From NCBI RefSeq assembly GCF_030272615.1, contig NC_081411.1, positions 45,463,517 through 45,527,516 on the forward strand: a DNA stretch of 64,000 nucleotides, read 5' to 3'. The notes under the pieces were generated by a model. It saw only the letters and a program-made list of their open reading frames with translations, made no database searches and was not told the DNA's origin. Positions 1-11,521 of the stretch are shown piece after piece (position 1 is the stretch's first letter; every line of letters begins with the position of its first letter). Source of the DNA: Cryptomeria japonica (Eukaryota > Streptophyta > Pinopsida > Cupressales > Cupressaceae). Both the position numbers and the translations under genes were made by a program.

Positions 1-2639
1 TTAAATAACTTTGCATTGTGGATTTAGAGCATTTACTTTGTCAATTATAAGCAATTAGGGTTTACTCTTTAGTGTTGCTCTAGGTTGTTTACTTTCATTC
101 TTAGGATCTTGCACACATATTTTCAGTACATTATTGGCTATTTGTGGAGGTAGATATCACAAAAACAAGGGTTTAACTAAGTCAAAACCCCATATATCTC
201 CCCAAACCTTCCCTTTTCAGTTGCAGGTGTAGAAACAGGAATCTAGGGGCAATTTCAGATCTGGAAAAGCATCGACATGACCCTGAAATCTCAGAAGTGC
301 AAAAATTTGTCAAGGATAGGGGCGTGGCACCCTAGTCCTACTTAGGATAGTGGCATGGTGCCATGGTCCTGCCCTCTATCAATATGAATTGATAGAAGAA
401 TACTTTACAAATCTCATAATCCCTCCTATCAGTTGCAGCTCCAAAATTGTAGAATCATGAAGGTGGTGTGGCACCCTAGTCCTAGATATTTTTCCTCATA
501 TTTCAAACATAGGTGCACCTCTAGTTTTTCCTTTTGATCTATAATTTTCAGCAGTGTATCAGTTGTTCTTTGATTTGCATTCTCAGATTAGGATTGGCTT
601 GCTTACTTGCTTTCTAGGCTAGATTGCATTTTGCATCATTCCTCTCTCATTTATAGCAAAGGAATAGAAAACCTAAGAGGTAATCCATGACTCTCTCTTT
701 CTCATAAGAAGTAGCTGATGTGTGTTACCTCCCTATGCTCTTTCATATTCCATGAGTGTGTATGAGAGTGGGATTAGGGTTTCCATACTTAGTTTCACTT
801 TTCCCCTACACACGGAGAAACCTCGGTGAGAAATTCTACTAGAGTCTACTACTCTAATCCAGGCTCACAGTGAAAAAGTCTGATTACAAAGTTTATGGGC
901 ACCAACCCCTGATCTAAGCACCCATTCAAATGATTAGAATAATGAAGAATAACAACTACTAGCTGAGTATGCCATTACAAATGAGATTTTGTAACACACC
1001 GTATTTTCTAGATTTGAAACTGAATCTTCTCTTTTCATCTTATAGGCTTTGCCTTCTACTCGTTGATCTCTGCAATAGCTTTATGCACTCTATCTTGTCT
1101 TTTCACCAACTCTTCTTCTCTATTCAATAGCTCTCTGCACTATATCTTGTATTTTCACCAACTCTTTTGATCTCTGCTCTCTACTTGTCTCTTTCTCATC
1201 TTCACATGGTGTGAAATACACACTATATTTCTAACACTCTATTTTCTTTCTTTGCTTTCATATGCAACAACATACGCACACCAGTTAGTATTTCTTCATC
1301 TCAATAATTCAAATTGATCACAATCCTTTTTCTTCTTAGTGTTTTCCCTCCAAAACTGATTTTCTGTCCAATGGAAAATTTAGAAACACTTCTCGAAGTC
1401 AAGAAAACGATCTAGCTTAATTTTAGTTTTCTGATTTTTGCCTCTTTCGTATTACATTTTGTCTTTCTATTTTTGTTTAGCTAACTCAGCATTCCTGCAT
1501 GATCTTGGCATGCAATACCCATTCTCGTAAATGAAACTCCTAGTTGTTATTTCCTCAACAACCATATCATGTTAGAAATCTCTAATTGGTCTTGTACATG
1601 CCATGTCCTCCACATCTCCTTTTAAATAATCAAGTCAAAATTGGTCAAATGTTGAGTGCATCACTTCTGTGTCGATAATTTTTAGAACACCCTGTGTTCT
1701 CAACATCACAAAGCATACCTATGGGATGGCGGGACTATGCACCTTCTTCCTCTTAATTACTCTGCGAAATTATTTTTCTTTATTCTTTCTTTCTATGGGC
1801 TAACAAGGCATTATGCAAAACATGTCGTTTGATCTACTATGCAAGAAGAATCATTTTCTCCAACACACCTCATGTGTCATACTGAAAAGATTCATATCAC
1901 CCTAACACCAAGGATTGACAAGAAAAAAATTGTGTATTTCCAAAAAGAAAAGTCACATCAGAAATGAATTCTTTATCGGTGTGACCCAATGGTGTCGAGG
2001 AGACTTGCAGGATCTCTCACCAAAATACAAATTCACACTGAAATCTTTGGTGATAAACACGATGTGATTTGTAATTATTGTTACTTATTGGTGTGACCAA
2101 AGGGTGTCGAGGAGACTTGATGGATCTCTCACCGAAATATAAAGTCATGCCAAAATCCTTGATGATAAACACAATGTGATTTGCAATTACTGTTACATTT
2201 CATTTGAGTTAAGTCAGTTTACCCAGTGAACACTCCATACTTATCCAACATACTTGCAATGTTCTCACTGTTCTTTACTCAACTTGTGCCAACCAAAAAC
2301 AACAACAATTCTATCATTTTGACCTTCATTTGAAGCATTCATCATCATGCATCTCTATCCAATGCATTACATTAATTGTGAATAACACGATGTGATTATT
2401 GTACAACAATAAACAATGCCTTGCCTTTATCCTCTACTTCCTCTGAGACACTCATCACATGCATTACTTCAATTCTTGACATCAATGACAATCTAATGCC
2501 AACAACCCTATGCCAACAAACAACTACTTATACTATTTTCCTTTAGATAATAGACATTCCCATTTATTCTTATACCTTCTACAACTAATCTTCTATAACT
2601 TCATTTTCTTATCTCACATCCAAACCCATGAAATATGAG
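1..2639. other. Gene-free AT-rich stretch
   Basis: I see no coding region, RNA gene or complete mobile element here. The only ORFs are short and lack recognisable motifs. Two local duplications stand out: a 112-bp tandem repeat (separate entry) and a weaker ~54-bp repeat of a TC-rich phrase near 1080-1170. A phrase around 320-375 (GTGGCACCCTAGTCCTA) recurs near 468-485, so part of this stretch may be old retroelement internal sequence, but I cannot name the family. Confidence 0.6.
1971..2194. repeat. Tandem duplication, 2 x 112 bp
   Basis: Two adjacent imperfect copies (1971-2082 and 2083-2194). Both share GGTGTCGAGGAGACTTG, a GATCTCTCACC phrase and a block ending in GATGTGATTTG. The offset is constant at 112 bp. 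Divergence by eye is moderate, so the duplication is not recent. No coding frame is evident. Confidence 0.75.
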
Positions 2640-3916
2640 CTTGTAGCCTTTATTGCATATTTAACTGACACAAAAAATATTATGCCTCAAATCTTTAACA
2701 TAATTAACATCATTTGTCCAAATCTTACCATCAATAGTTATGATTCCTTTATCATAGAAAGGTACAAACTCCTCACCAATAAACTTTACTTATCCACCAT
2801 CATACTTTTTTAATTATATGAACTTGTTTCTATCACCTATCATATGATTTGAGCTTCTAGAATCAATTATCAAAGATTTAGGTTTCACTTGGATGTAGTA
2901 TAGCCATCACGGTCATTGATCTTTCACTCTTATTCTCATCATGCATAATATCGAATCTTTCACTTTCCTTTTATTCTAAAGATAGAAATAATGATTCTTC
3001 ATTTGAGTCATCACCAACTTCATCTTCAAAGGAGTAGGTCTCCAATAAACAAAAATTATTTTTACAATTATAATATCATCTACTCTTTTTTTTTTGTCAT
3101 CTCTCCTATAATTATATTTTCTCTTGTTGTTAGCATTTTATCTCTTATAGTTATCATCCTTGAAAGGAAATGTAGAAGTATAATGCCTGATTCTTCTACA
3201 ATTAAAGATTTTAAAGGGAATCTTACTTTTGTATTTTATGGACCCTTTCTTTAGTCTTCTTATGAAGTTTTCACTCACTTCATCCATGTCAATGCTTGTT
3301 TCAAGTTCATCTTCAAACTTCGTGGTAACTTTGAATGCTACTTCCTTCTTCTCATTGTATTGCTCACTAAGTTCCAAAATTTAAAGTTAGAGAGACATCC
3401 ATAGAGCTTATCGAAAGTATACTTATTCATATCATGACTTTCTTCAATGGCATACTTTTGAGGCATATAGAACTCAAATATTCTTCTCATCACTTTTCTC
3501 ACAACTTCACTTTCTTTCATTTTTTCACCAATAACTTAAATGATTGTATTGACTATCTCATTCATGTGGTGATAGTAACTCTTAATATTCTCATCTTTAG
3601 ACATCCTTAGTGTCTCAAATGTGTACTTTTGATTTTGCATTTTGACTTGTTTGGTCTTTTGATCTCCTTCATAAATGCAACTCATTTTATCCACTCATAC
3701 TAAAAAAAAGTTTATTATTTTCCTTGGCATTATTTTTATGGTTGGTTCTTGATCTCATCTAAAGTACTAGGATGACCATTAGGAGTAGTATAATAGTTTT
3801 GATAATTTCCCATATTCCAAGCAATAGATAATTCAAATGATATTCCATTTCCAACTTGTAAGTAGAGTAATTTATTCCATCAAACCTTGGTGCCCTGAAA
3901 TATATGTCTTGCACCA
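2640..3916 (-). pseudogene. Ty1/copia gag-protease remnant (element J)
   Basis: Minus-strand remains of a copia polyprotein. A Gag start lies at 3916, followed by an APRFDGINYSTYKLEMEYHL segment typical of the copia Gag N-terminus. A decayed zinc knuckle follows near 3150-3200 (FNCRRIRHY), and then a protease active-site segment near 2815-2880 (IDSRSSNHM, where DSG is expected). A pre-integrase tail near 2650-2760 includes VNYVKDLRHN. Many stops and frameshifts separate these pieces, and integrase, reverse transcriptase and RNase H are absent downstream. Gag order and motifs are read directly; the family assignment rests on known copia architecture. This is the oldest layer here: element 1 is inserted in its LTR. 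Confidence 0.7.
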
Positions 3917-3961
3917 TCTGAAACCTTCCTTGGGTAGTTAAGCTTATCTTAGAGGAACCTT

Positions 3962-3973
3962 GCTCTGATAGCA
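3962..3973 (-). promoter_or_regulatory. Primer binding site of copia remnant J
   Basis: On the minus strand this reads TGCTATCAGAGC, one base from the usual plant copia site TGGTATCAGAGC that pairs with initiator tRNA-Met. It directly follows an LTR end (…TTCAACA) and precedes the Gag start, which fixes the orientation of J. Confidence 0.65.
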
Positions 3974-3975
3974 AT

Positions 3976-4294
3976 TGTTGAACACACCACAAGAATAGGA
4001 GTGGAGGGTGAATCTGCATCAAACTTAAAACAACTTACTTATAATCCTTTAACCTTCAAATCATAATTAATTATCTCTATAAGTATGAACATAAATCCAT
4101 AAAGAACAACACAAACAAGAACACAAAATGTAGGTGGAAAAAGGGAAAAACCATAGTGACAATCACACTCACAATATCAATAATTGATTACAAATTTTTA
4201 GGCTCAAGGCCATGGAGCTGACTGCATCTAATTGTACTTGGAAGACTAAGGCACACAACCTTAGTGCAAGATACGAAGGACATGTATTAGTAAT
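3976..4294 (-). repeat. 5' LTR of copia remnant J, interrupted by element 1
   Basis: The minus-strand LTR ends at 3976 (TG on plus, CA on minus), next to the primer site. It carries the GGTTTTTCCC block near 4131-4165 shared by other copia-type LTRs in this window. The LTR is cut at 4294 by element 1. Sequence resuming at 12662 is presumably its continuation, but I could not locate its outer end. Confidence 0.6.
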
Positions 4295-6278
4295 TGTTGG
4301 CATTTTGATGATGTTTTGATTGTCATTGATGGACATACACTTTCTTCATGATGGACACACACTTTCTTAATGTATGAGTTATGCTCAACCAGTAACTATT
4401 CCAATCAGTATTGTGTATTATAGTCTTTAGAATATCGGTGTTTTGCAGAAGATGTTTATGGGTCAGAGATTGAATGCAGACCCAAGCGGTATGAATACCC
4501 AAGCGGTTCGAAGATCACAACAGGTACGAAGGACCCAAGCGGTAGTTAACATTTTCCAGTCTTCATTTTTGTAAATCGATAATCAGTATATTGTATTAAC
4601 TGGTATTACTCTGTGATGAGCTACCAACCGATATTACTTTGTGATGAGTTACCAATTGGTATTTCTGTAACATGTGATGAGTTATCATCCACCGACACTT
4701 TGGCGGTGATTTTGGGTCATTTTACCAAATGTGTCCAGATGCACTGAACCTAGGAACTTGTAGTCTAATCCTATTGGATAGACATGAAATCAGTTTCCTT
4801 TATAAGGACATCATGTCTAGGGTTCATGTAATGGTGTGTGTAAGATATCCATGACAAAAAATCTTATGTGTGACCATTGTAGAGCAAATTAGGTCTGTGT
4901 AGAGTGTTGAGATATTGAAGACTGAAGTAATGTTGAAGTTCATTAACAATGAGCTATCAAGGATCTAACCAGGCATATTGTGCTAGTATCTAGATCACCC
5001 ACTTATTGATTACTCATATCTTCAACAAGTCTGAAACCCTTAACCAGGTAGGCCTAGTAAAGCCTTTGTAAATCCTCTAACAAGGTGGTTCACAACTGTG
5101 GATCTGAAATCCTCTCACTTTTAGGATTTCCAAAAATACTGAGAGGGGGGGGGTTAATCAATATCTAACCGGTAAAAGAATTTTCTTGAATTGTAACATG
5201 AAAAGCATTTCAAAACTGTGTACCAGTAAACAAAAATTAATGTAGTAAATAAGAACAACAACCATAACATGAAAAGCACACCATAACACAATATTTTTAA
5301 TGAGGAAACCCGGTGTGGGAAAAACCTCGATGGGATTTGTGACCCATAATATTCACTTACTGGCCAATAAGGGAATATTACTATTTATAATAGGGGCCTG
5401 CACATGTTGGAAGGCCAAGTGCCTAGAGCTCACTGCTCAGTTACAAAATGAAGTCTCGCTGACTTACAAAATTGGATTATACAAATCCAATGTCATGTAC
5501 TGCTTCAGATCAACATCTACTATGCCAGATTCAGTACCAATTTAAGCTCTGCAATATACATAAACCCTTATCCAATATTTGCCTTACAATTATCATATTA
5601 GGTCTGCATTAATCCTTCCATCTATCACACTAGTAAATGATCTACAATGATCTCATACTTATATGAGTCATATGACAATCCACCATGTCGGCTTACAAAA
5701 AGATTTTACAATTAATTAAAAAGTATAATTACACAAAATTCTTGTCGGCCATGGTGTTGGTAATCTTCCTTTTCGGTGCCGGTGATCTGTATGTCGGTGT
5801 GGAGTCTGTCGATGTCAGTGCCTACCAGTATCCTATGATTGCAAGGTTGCCATCAATGATAATACCTTCAATCACCTACAATTTCTCATTGGGGTGTACA
5901 TTTTCCAACACTCACAAGGTAGTCTTTAATAGGACTTATCTCCTAACAAAGATCTAGATTCCTAATAGGATCTGTTCTGGTGAAGAACATTGTATGACCT
6001 TAACTGGTCTGACCTTAATTGGACTGGTTTCTATTTTACAGATAGTTATTTGTGAGTTTCTGCTCACCGTGGTTTTTCCCATTGGGTTTCAACGTTAAAT
6101 ATCTTGTGTTATGGTGATTGTTCTCTTGTGGGTGAATGCTCTATTTGCTATTTGGTTTGCATTTATCTTAACTGGTTTATTAGTGAGTCTGTTGTACCGG
6201 TCATCTGCTAAACTATTTAAGAGTTTGCTTACAGTAATTTTTTGTATACTAATTCACCCCCCCTCTTAGTATTCATCA
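4295..6278 (+). repeat. 5' LTR of element 1 (split by a solo LTR)
   Basis: It matches the 3' LTR at 11522-12661 along its whole length except for a 792-bp insertion plus a 5-bp duplication. A TATA-like TTTATAAGG lies near 4798-4806. The GGTTTTTCCC block is near 6070-6090, and the C-rich TTCACCCCCCCTCTTAGT tail sits just before the TATTCATCA end. The primer site begins two bases later. Confidence 0.9.
5119..5910 (-). mobile_element. Reversed solo LTR inside the 5' LTR of element 1
   Basis: Comparison with the uninterrupted 3' LTR shows a 792-bp insertion flanked by CTCAC at 5114-5118 and 5911-5915. Read on the minus strand it starts TGTTGGAAAATG, carries the GGTTTTTCCC block (plus 5303-5345) and the C-rich tail, and ends …GGAAATCCTAAAA. 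The final CA has apparently mutated. There is no internal domain, so it is a solo LTR left by LTR-LTR recombination. It is a different family from element 1. Confidence 0.8.
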
Positions 6279-6280
6279 AT

Positions 6281-6293
6281 TGGTATTAGAGCC
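6281..6293 (+). promoter_or_regulatory. Primer binding site of element 1
   Basis: TGGTATTAGAGCC, one transition from TGGTATCAGAGCC, two bases after the LTR end. It is complementary to the 3' end of plant initiator tRNA-Met, as in many copia elements. Confidence 0.85.
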
Positions 6294-6328
6294 AACCTTT
6301 CTATAAGTCTAACCACTTGGAAGGAGAT

Positions 6329-7602
6329 ATGGGGGAATACACTATGAGGAAACTTACTCATCGTCTCACTTAGACTGAGAAAGCCTATGATGAACTCAAA
6401 GTCAAGTATAAAGCCTCTTTGGCCAAAAGAAGAGAGCATGCTGAGAAACTGATGGAACTTACTGAAAATAGCTCTTCTGATGAAGCAGACATGGATGCCC
6501 TAGTTGAAGAAGTTGAAAAACTGAATGAGTCTAATGCCAACCTAAGAAGGGAGTTGGAAGGACTGACTATCATAATGTGTCAAGAGCTTGAGAATAGAAA
6601 GAAAGTTGGAGATCTGGTAAAAGACAAAGATCATGAGATCTCCAGGCTGAAGCAAGAAATCAATGCTCTTACCCCTCACCTCCAAGAGAGTAAAGTGGAA
6701 AAAGAAGAAATGCAAGGAGACTAAACATGGCTATCTTTGAGAATGCAACCTTGATGGAATCCAATGTTGCTATTTCCAAGGAACTTACTGAGTCAAAGGA
6801 GATACTTGCCAAATTCAATCAGAGTACTGCTAAGCTAGAGCAAAAGCTTGAATTGGCAAAGCCAATAAAGAATACCACTGGACTTGGTTTCTCAGAGTAT
6901 AAGGAAGGTGAGACCTCTGGAACAAAAGCTGAAACATCAAAGAAGCAACTGACATCCAAGGATAAAGGTAAGCAAAAGTTCAAACCTGTTTTCTTTAATT
7001 GTCTCAAAGAAGGACATACTGCTAAAGTGTGTAGAAGCAAGGCCTACAACAATTTTCCTTATTTTCTAAACAATAAGCCTAGATCCAATAGATTCAATGG
7101 TAACTGTTATGCATGCAACAAGTTTGGGCATAGAGCATTTGAATGCAGGTCTGTTTTGCGCAACATTGGGAGATACCCTCCAAGGACTCAAGGAATTATC
7201 CTGGAACCCTTTATGAACCGGAATCTCAATCGGTATAATACCTATGACTATCGGTCAGGTTGTTATCAAGTGGCAACTGGTTGGAGAGAAACCTGCTTGA
7301 TCTATCATGGTAGTGGTCATACTGCTGCAACATACAGAAGGAAGAATGGTAGTATGAATAATGGACCATGGAGAACACCTGGAATGGTATGCTATCATTG
7401 CAACAAACTGGGACACACTACCAGAACATGCAGACTGAGAAAGAACCTATCAGATGATATACCGATCACTCTAGAAGGGAAGATTAATGTTGAAACTATT
7501 CAAGCAGGAATGAATAAAACATGGAAAAAGAAATCTGAAGAAGTGTCACAAGATGAACTGGTTTCTGCACCTAGTGTGGAAGTCTCTGAACCAGCAAACT
7601 AA
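6329..7602 (+). pseudogene. Gag-like protein of element 1, coiled coil plus four zinc-knuckle positions
   Basis: The start at 6329 is the first ATG after the primer site. The first ~130 codons (stop TAG at 6371, in frame) are charged and heptad-like, predicting a coiled coil. After a one-base frame change near 6722 the reading continues to a TAA at 7600. The second part holds four CCHC positions: a decayed FFNCLKEGHTAKVC (~6997), intact CYACNKFGHRAFEC (~7104), a decayed CLIYHGSGHTAATY (~7291) and intact CYHCNKLGHTTRTC (~7390). Zinc knuckles bind RNA in retroviral and retroelement Gag. Copia Gag normally has one knuckle and no long N-terminal coiled coil. It is colinear with 14042-15204 in element 2, even sharing a C-terminus ending in EPAN/SSAN. 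The role as capsid or nucleocapsid is inference. Confidence 0.75.
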
Positions 7603-8049
7603 GCTTAGAAAAGCTTAGGGGTAACATATCGGTGAAATATTTTGAAACCCCAGTTTATATCAGTAAAGACCTTAACTAATATATAGTACCTGTCAATCGG
7701 CAAAAGATTTTGAAGTGGTAAAAGGCATAATTAGGGTTTATGCCCTAACCGTGATGCATTTATTATGGTAGGTGAAAGATTGTTTAAAAGGGATTTTTGT
7801 CGTCATTTTTCACTTATCAGTTTGCAAAAGAAGAATTTTCAAAGAGGAGAGCGACAAAAAGTGATTCACCTAGCAACTCAAAGTGAATCCAAAAATCTTG
7901 CAGAGGAATCCAGAAAACTTTCAATCTATCAGTGAGGAACACTAAGTGGTGTTCTAAGCAACCAAAGTGGTGTGTTGTGAGTGATATTGACAAACCCTAA
8001 ATTTTGAATTGTGAAGGTATTTCTCAAAATTCTTGTTTATCATTTAATC
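7603..8049 (+). other. Spacer between the two ORFs of element 1
   Basis: This is 447 bp with no coding signal. A TTTAAAAGG phrase near 7783-7792 is TATA-like, so a second promoter for the downstream ORF is possible, but splicing or reinitiation would explain expression equally well. Element 2 has a spacer of similar size (358 bp) in the same place. Confidence 0.4.
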
Positions 8050-11000
8050 ATGGCTTTTGCATCGCACTCTAGTTCTAGTGTACCTATGGATTCAGCTGAG
8101 TTTCTTCAAAAGAAGATGAAATACAATGCCCTATACTAGATACTCGTCGGAGTTATTGTCAAAGAAGACATTTCAGGATATATAGATTGTAAACTAGAAG
8201 ACCTAGGATCCTTAGTGATTCATTCCCAGCTAGGTCTGTTATGTGGGGATGACAAGAAAATCAAACCTGAATATAGCATCCTAGAGAAGATGAAACTGCA
8301 TAATGCAGTGTATTCTCTAGAAGAATTCTCAGAAGATCACATCTGCATCATTCTTAACAGGGTACATGGTGACAAGATGTACCTTGAGTGGACGCATGAT
8401 ATCACACCTGAAGCAATTCATGCCATCACTAGTTTCTATAATGTCAGAGAGGTGCCAGCTCTTCGAAAGGTCACCAAAATGGAAATGAAAAAGCTCACCG
8501 GTTCTCTAAGTGACCAATGAGCGATGAGCGTCAACACCATCAAAGATGATTTGGTTAAGTATGCTTGCATGGTGATTGAATACCGAATATTCTATGCCAG
8601 CAGACTGAATTTTGTCCCTGCTGCTATGGTGAATGCCGCTTATAGAATGATCAAGGAAAACACCACATTTGATCTTTGTACCTATTTGCAGAAGCAATTG
8701 ATATTAAAACTAAAGTCCATTAAACAGGATATTCTTTAAGGTTCAGGTTTGGACAACTTCTAGTTGGCCTATTCTTTTACTTTCAAGGTTATTTCCTTGG
8801 AATAGGTGATGTGCAATGGTCTACTAACTTACTGGTCTCTAGACAAATCAAGGAAAGTCTTCAAGTAGTGGGAACTTCACACCCTAAGGTTCTAAACAAA
8901 TATTTTGATGAATTCAAGCGGAAGATGAGCCAGAGGATAAGGATATCTGGTGATATTGTGAAGAATAATGAAGATGACATCTGCTTCACCATAAAGGTAG
9001 ATGAATGCATAATGGAAGGGGTGGAACTAAGAAAGGAAGCAGTTGAACCAATGGGGTATGAAGTGATGTATGATATGTTGATCGGGTATGCCTCTACCCT
9101 GCTTGCCTCACCACTAGATGATAAGAAAAAGAGAACCGACACCTACTTAGAGAGGATAACACCGGTTGAAGAGCCAAAACAGAAGAAGGACAAAGTAGTG
9201 CCATCAGTATTTGCACCGGTTACCTCTACCAGTCCCAAAGTGACCAAGTGGTCACCAGCTAAGAAGAAACCTTAGGTTGCTCCCGCTAAATTATTTGAGA
9301 GGAAGCGGAAAACCAAAACCAACTCACTAGAGTTAGAGGATACTGAACCTGATATTCAACCTAAGAAGACAAGACAATCAAGCAAGAAGGAAAAATCTAC
9401 CGGTAGTACACCTGCAACTTTAGCACCGGTAAATATAGATATTTCTTTTTATAAGCTAATGATACATTGTCAACGAACTATTAAGAACATTAAAATAAAA
9501 GTGCTTCATGATTTAAAGGAGTATTTTCATGATTTTACTGATAATGAGAAAGAAGAAGTAGAACAGGAAGTCATTAATTATTTATGTGTTAATGATCGGT
9601 CGCCATCAAAGATTAGATCAGTTACGCTAGATTCTTTGTATACCTCTTTAGATAATAAGTGGTACATTGCCATTGAAAAAGAAGAGGAGATCAGGGAGAA
9701 AATTTTTGCACAATATTTTCCCGATGCTTCAAATTCAGAATTATTTGAAATAATGGATAAGAACAAAGGTATCTTCTTCATGAGAAGGAGAAGACTCAGG
9801 CTGCTAGAAGGAAAAGCTTCTAAAGTGGAAAAGGACACACATTCATGCTAAAAATGTTGTCCGGTTACACCAGGTATCTGAAGCCAATAGGAAGGCCGAA
9901 AAAGAACCTAGCCTATCCTCGGCCAAACTGGATGAGGTATTTGACAGTGAAGGAGAAAGAGTTACAGAATAGGTTGACACTATTGATGTGGATGCATTAG
10001 ATGTTGAGGATTTCACTCCTGATAAAGAAGCTGAGAAAGAAAAATAGGACAAAGAAAAAGAAGAGAGAGAGAAACAGAACAAGGAAAAGGCTGATAAAGA
10101 GAAAGTGGAGAAAGAGCAAGTGGAAAAAGCAAGCCAGGAAGAAAATAAGAAGAAAGAGGAAGAAAAGAGGAAAGAAGATGAGAAGAAGAAAGAAGAAGAG
10201 GAGAAGAGAAAAGAAGAGGAGAAGAGGAAAGAAGAGGAGAAGAGGAAAGAGGAGGAAGTGAAGAAAAAGAAGGAAGAGAACAAGAAAAAGGAAGAAATGG
10301 AGAAGAAAACACAAGAAGAAGAACAAAGGAAGAAAGAAGAGGAAAAGAAAAAAGCTGAAGAGAAGAAGGGAGTAGAGAAGAACAAATAGGCCAAGGCAAC
10401 CAGTGATCAAACCAAAGTGGTTGACACCACCAATCCTATTGACCTTCAATCTGTAGATGAGTTGGAGCTGCTTAAAAGCATAAAGCTTGCACAAGAAAGA
10501 TTGGAAGAATTGAGGAGGAAGAAGGAACAGGATGTCATTCAAACTGTAGTTGACACCCTTACCAGTCTGATTCCTGGTACTAACCTTCCCAGTACCGATT
10601 CCTCTTTAGCCAAGCTTAAACTTATTTGCATTGTAGTGGAGGACCAAGTGCAATGCTTGGAAGATGTTGTTGCAGCCACTGAGAAGAAGAATCATGAAAA
10701 GGCACTCAACACTGCCTTAGTCCAGAAATTGAATGAGCTTTGGTCACAACTTCTGAAACAGCAGAAGGATATAAGTGTTTCTATGGATGAGGGCAAATTA
10801 TTGCTGAGTAAAATCTGCCAACCCCATGTATTATGTGATGATGTGCTTAAGCAAAAAGATAAACTCCAATCGGAGTTACAGGCATATATAGGAACTTCAA
10901 GATGCCATATGATTCCTTTACTACATATGGGCAAACGATTCATAATTATCAACTTTAGACTACCAGGATAAAATCAGAAATCTACAACTGGACCAAAGAT

Positions 11001-11246
11001 TTGCAGGAGCTTCAACTGGTCTTATTCGCAAGACTGCAGATTCTTCAAAAATGTTTTCTCAATCTGGAAGCTATCATGGTAACTCAAGAGATAAGTACCA
11101 TTGATGCTATGGAAGAACTGGTATTATAGATGCAGACAGAAAGTGAGGTTTCTACCTCATTACTTGAGTCATGGACATTGGCCATGAAAACTTTTATGCG
11201 GGACTTTAAATCTATTTTTGATAAGTTTCATTCCTTATTGTCATGA
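8050..11246 (+). pseudogene. Second ORF of element 1, conserved protein of unknown function
   Basis: The start ATG is at 8050 (MAFASHSSSSV). About 1065 codons, interrupted by stops (TAG near 8137, TGA at 8518, TAA at 8737) and by frame changes near 8740-8810 and 9850. The segments, in order, are a globular N-terminal part (8150-8740), a second globular part with DDICFTIKVDECIMEGVE (~8970), a KEK-rich linker, a segment with TDNEKEEVEQEVINYL (~9535), an extreme K/E/R tract (10040-10390), and a C-terminal helical region to TGA at 11244. It aligns colinearly with 15563-18769 of element 2: …NAAYRMIKEN… vs …YAAHKIMREN…, and …ICFTIKVDE… vs …ICFMVKKDE…. No protease, RT, RNase H or integrase motif is present. 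I do not recognise the family; a distant link to plant mobile-domain or transposon-associated proteins is possible but unsupported. Confidence 0.7.
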
Positions 11247-11521
11247 ACATTTACTCTATTTTTATATATATAAGGAAACAGGGGTTATTCCGCATTACTT
11301 TGTCATTGTTGGCAAAGGGGGAGTAGTAGATTAAAATTTTGGTGAATGTTACCATTTCTTGTATACTTTCATTTTGGGAGTAGTGTATATTGTAATTTCT
11401 GCAAAAAGGGATAGTGTATATGCTTAGGGGGAGTATATTTGATTATGGCAATTTTTGGTTGTAAAAACACTTAGATGTCAAAATTTTCCTAAGTGTTCCC
11501 ATCAATGCCAAAGGGGGAGAT
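11247..11521 (+). promoter_or_regulatory. 3' leader with repeated polypurine tracts (element 1)
   Basis: The functional polypurine tract, AAGGGGGAGA at 11511-11520, abuts the 3' LTR. Two upstream look-alikes, CAAAGGGGGAGTAG (~11314) and TTAGGGGGAGT (~11426), lie in the same non-coding stretch. The tract primes plus-strand DNA synthesis. Confidence 0.75.

Noticed and set aside
5300-5545. 81-codon ORF in the 5' LTR of element 1
   Set aside because: It is a chance reading through the reversed solo LTR, including its GGTTTTTCC block, and is not conserved in other LTRs.
9843-10394. Long Ser/Phe/Leu-rich ORFs on the minus strand
   Set aside because: They are the antisense of the Lys/Glu repeat tract of element 1 ORF2; purine-rich repeats are open in several frames by composition.
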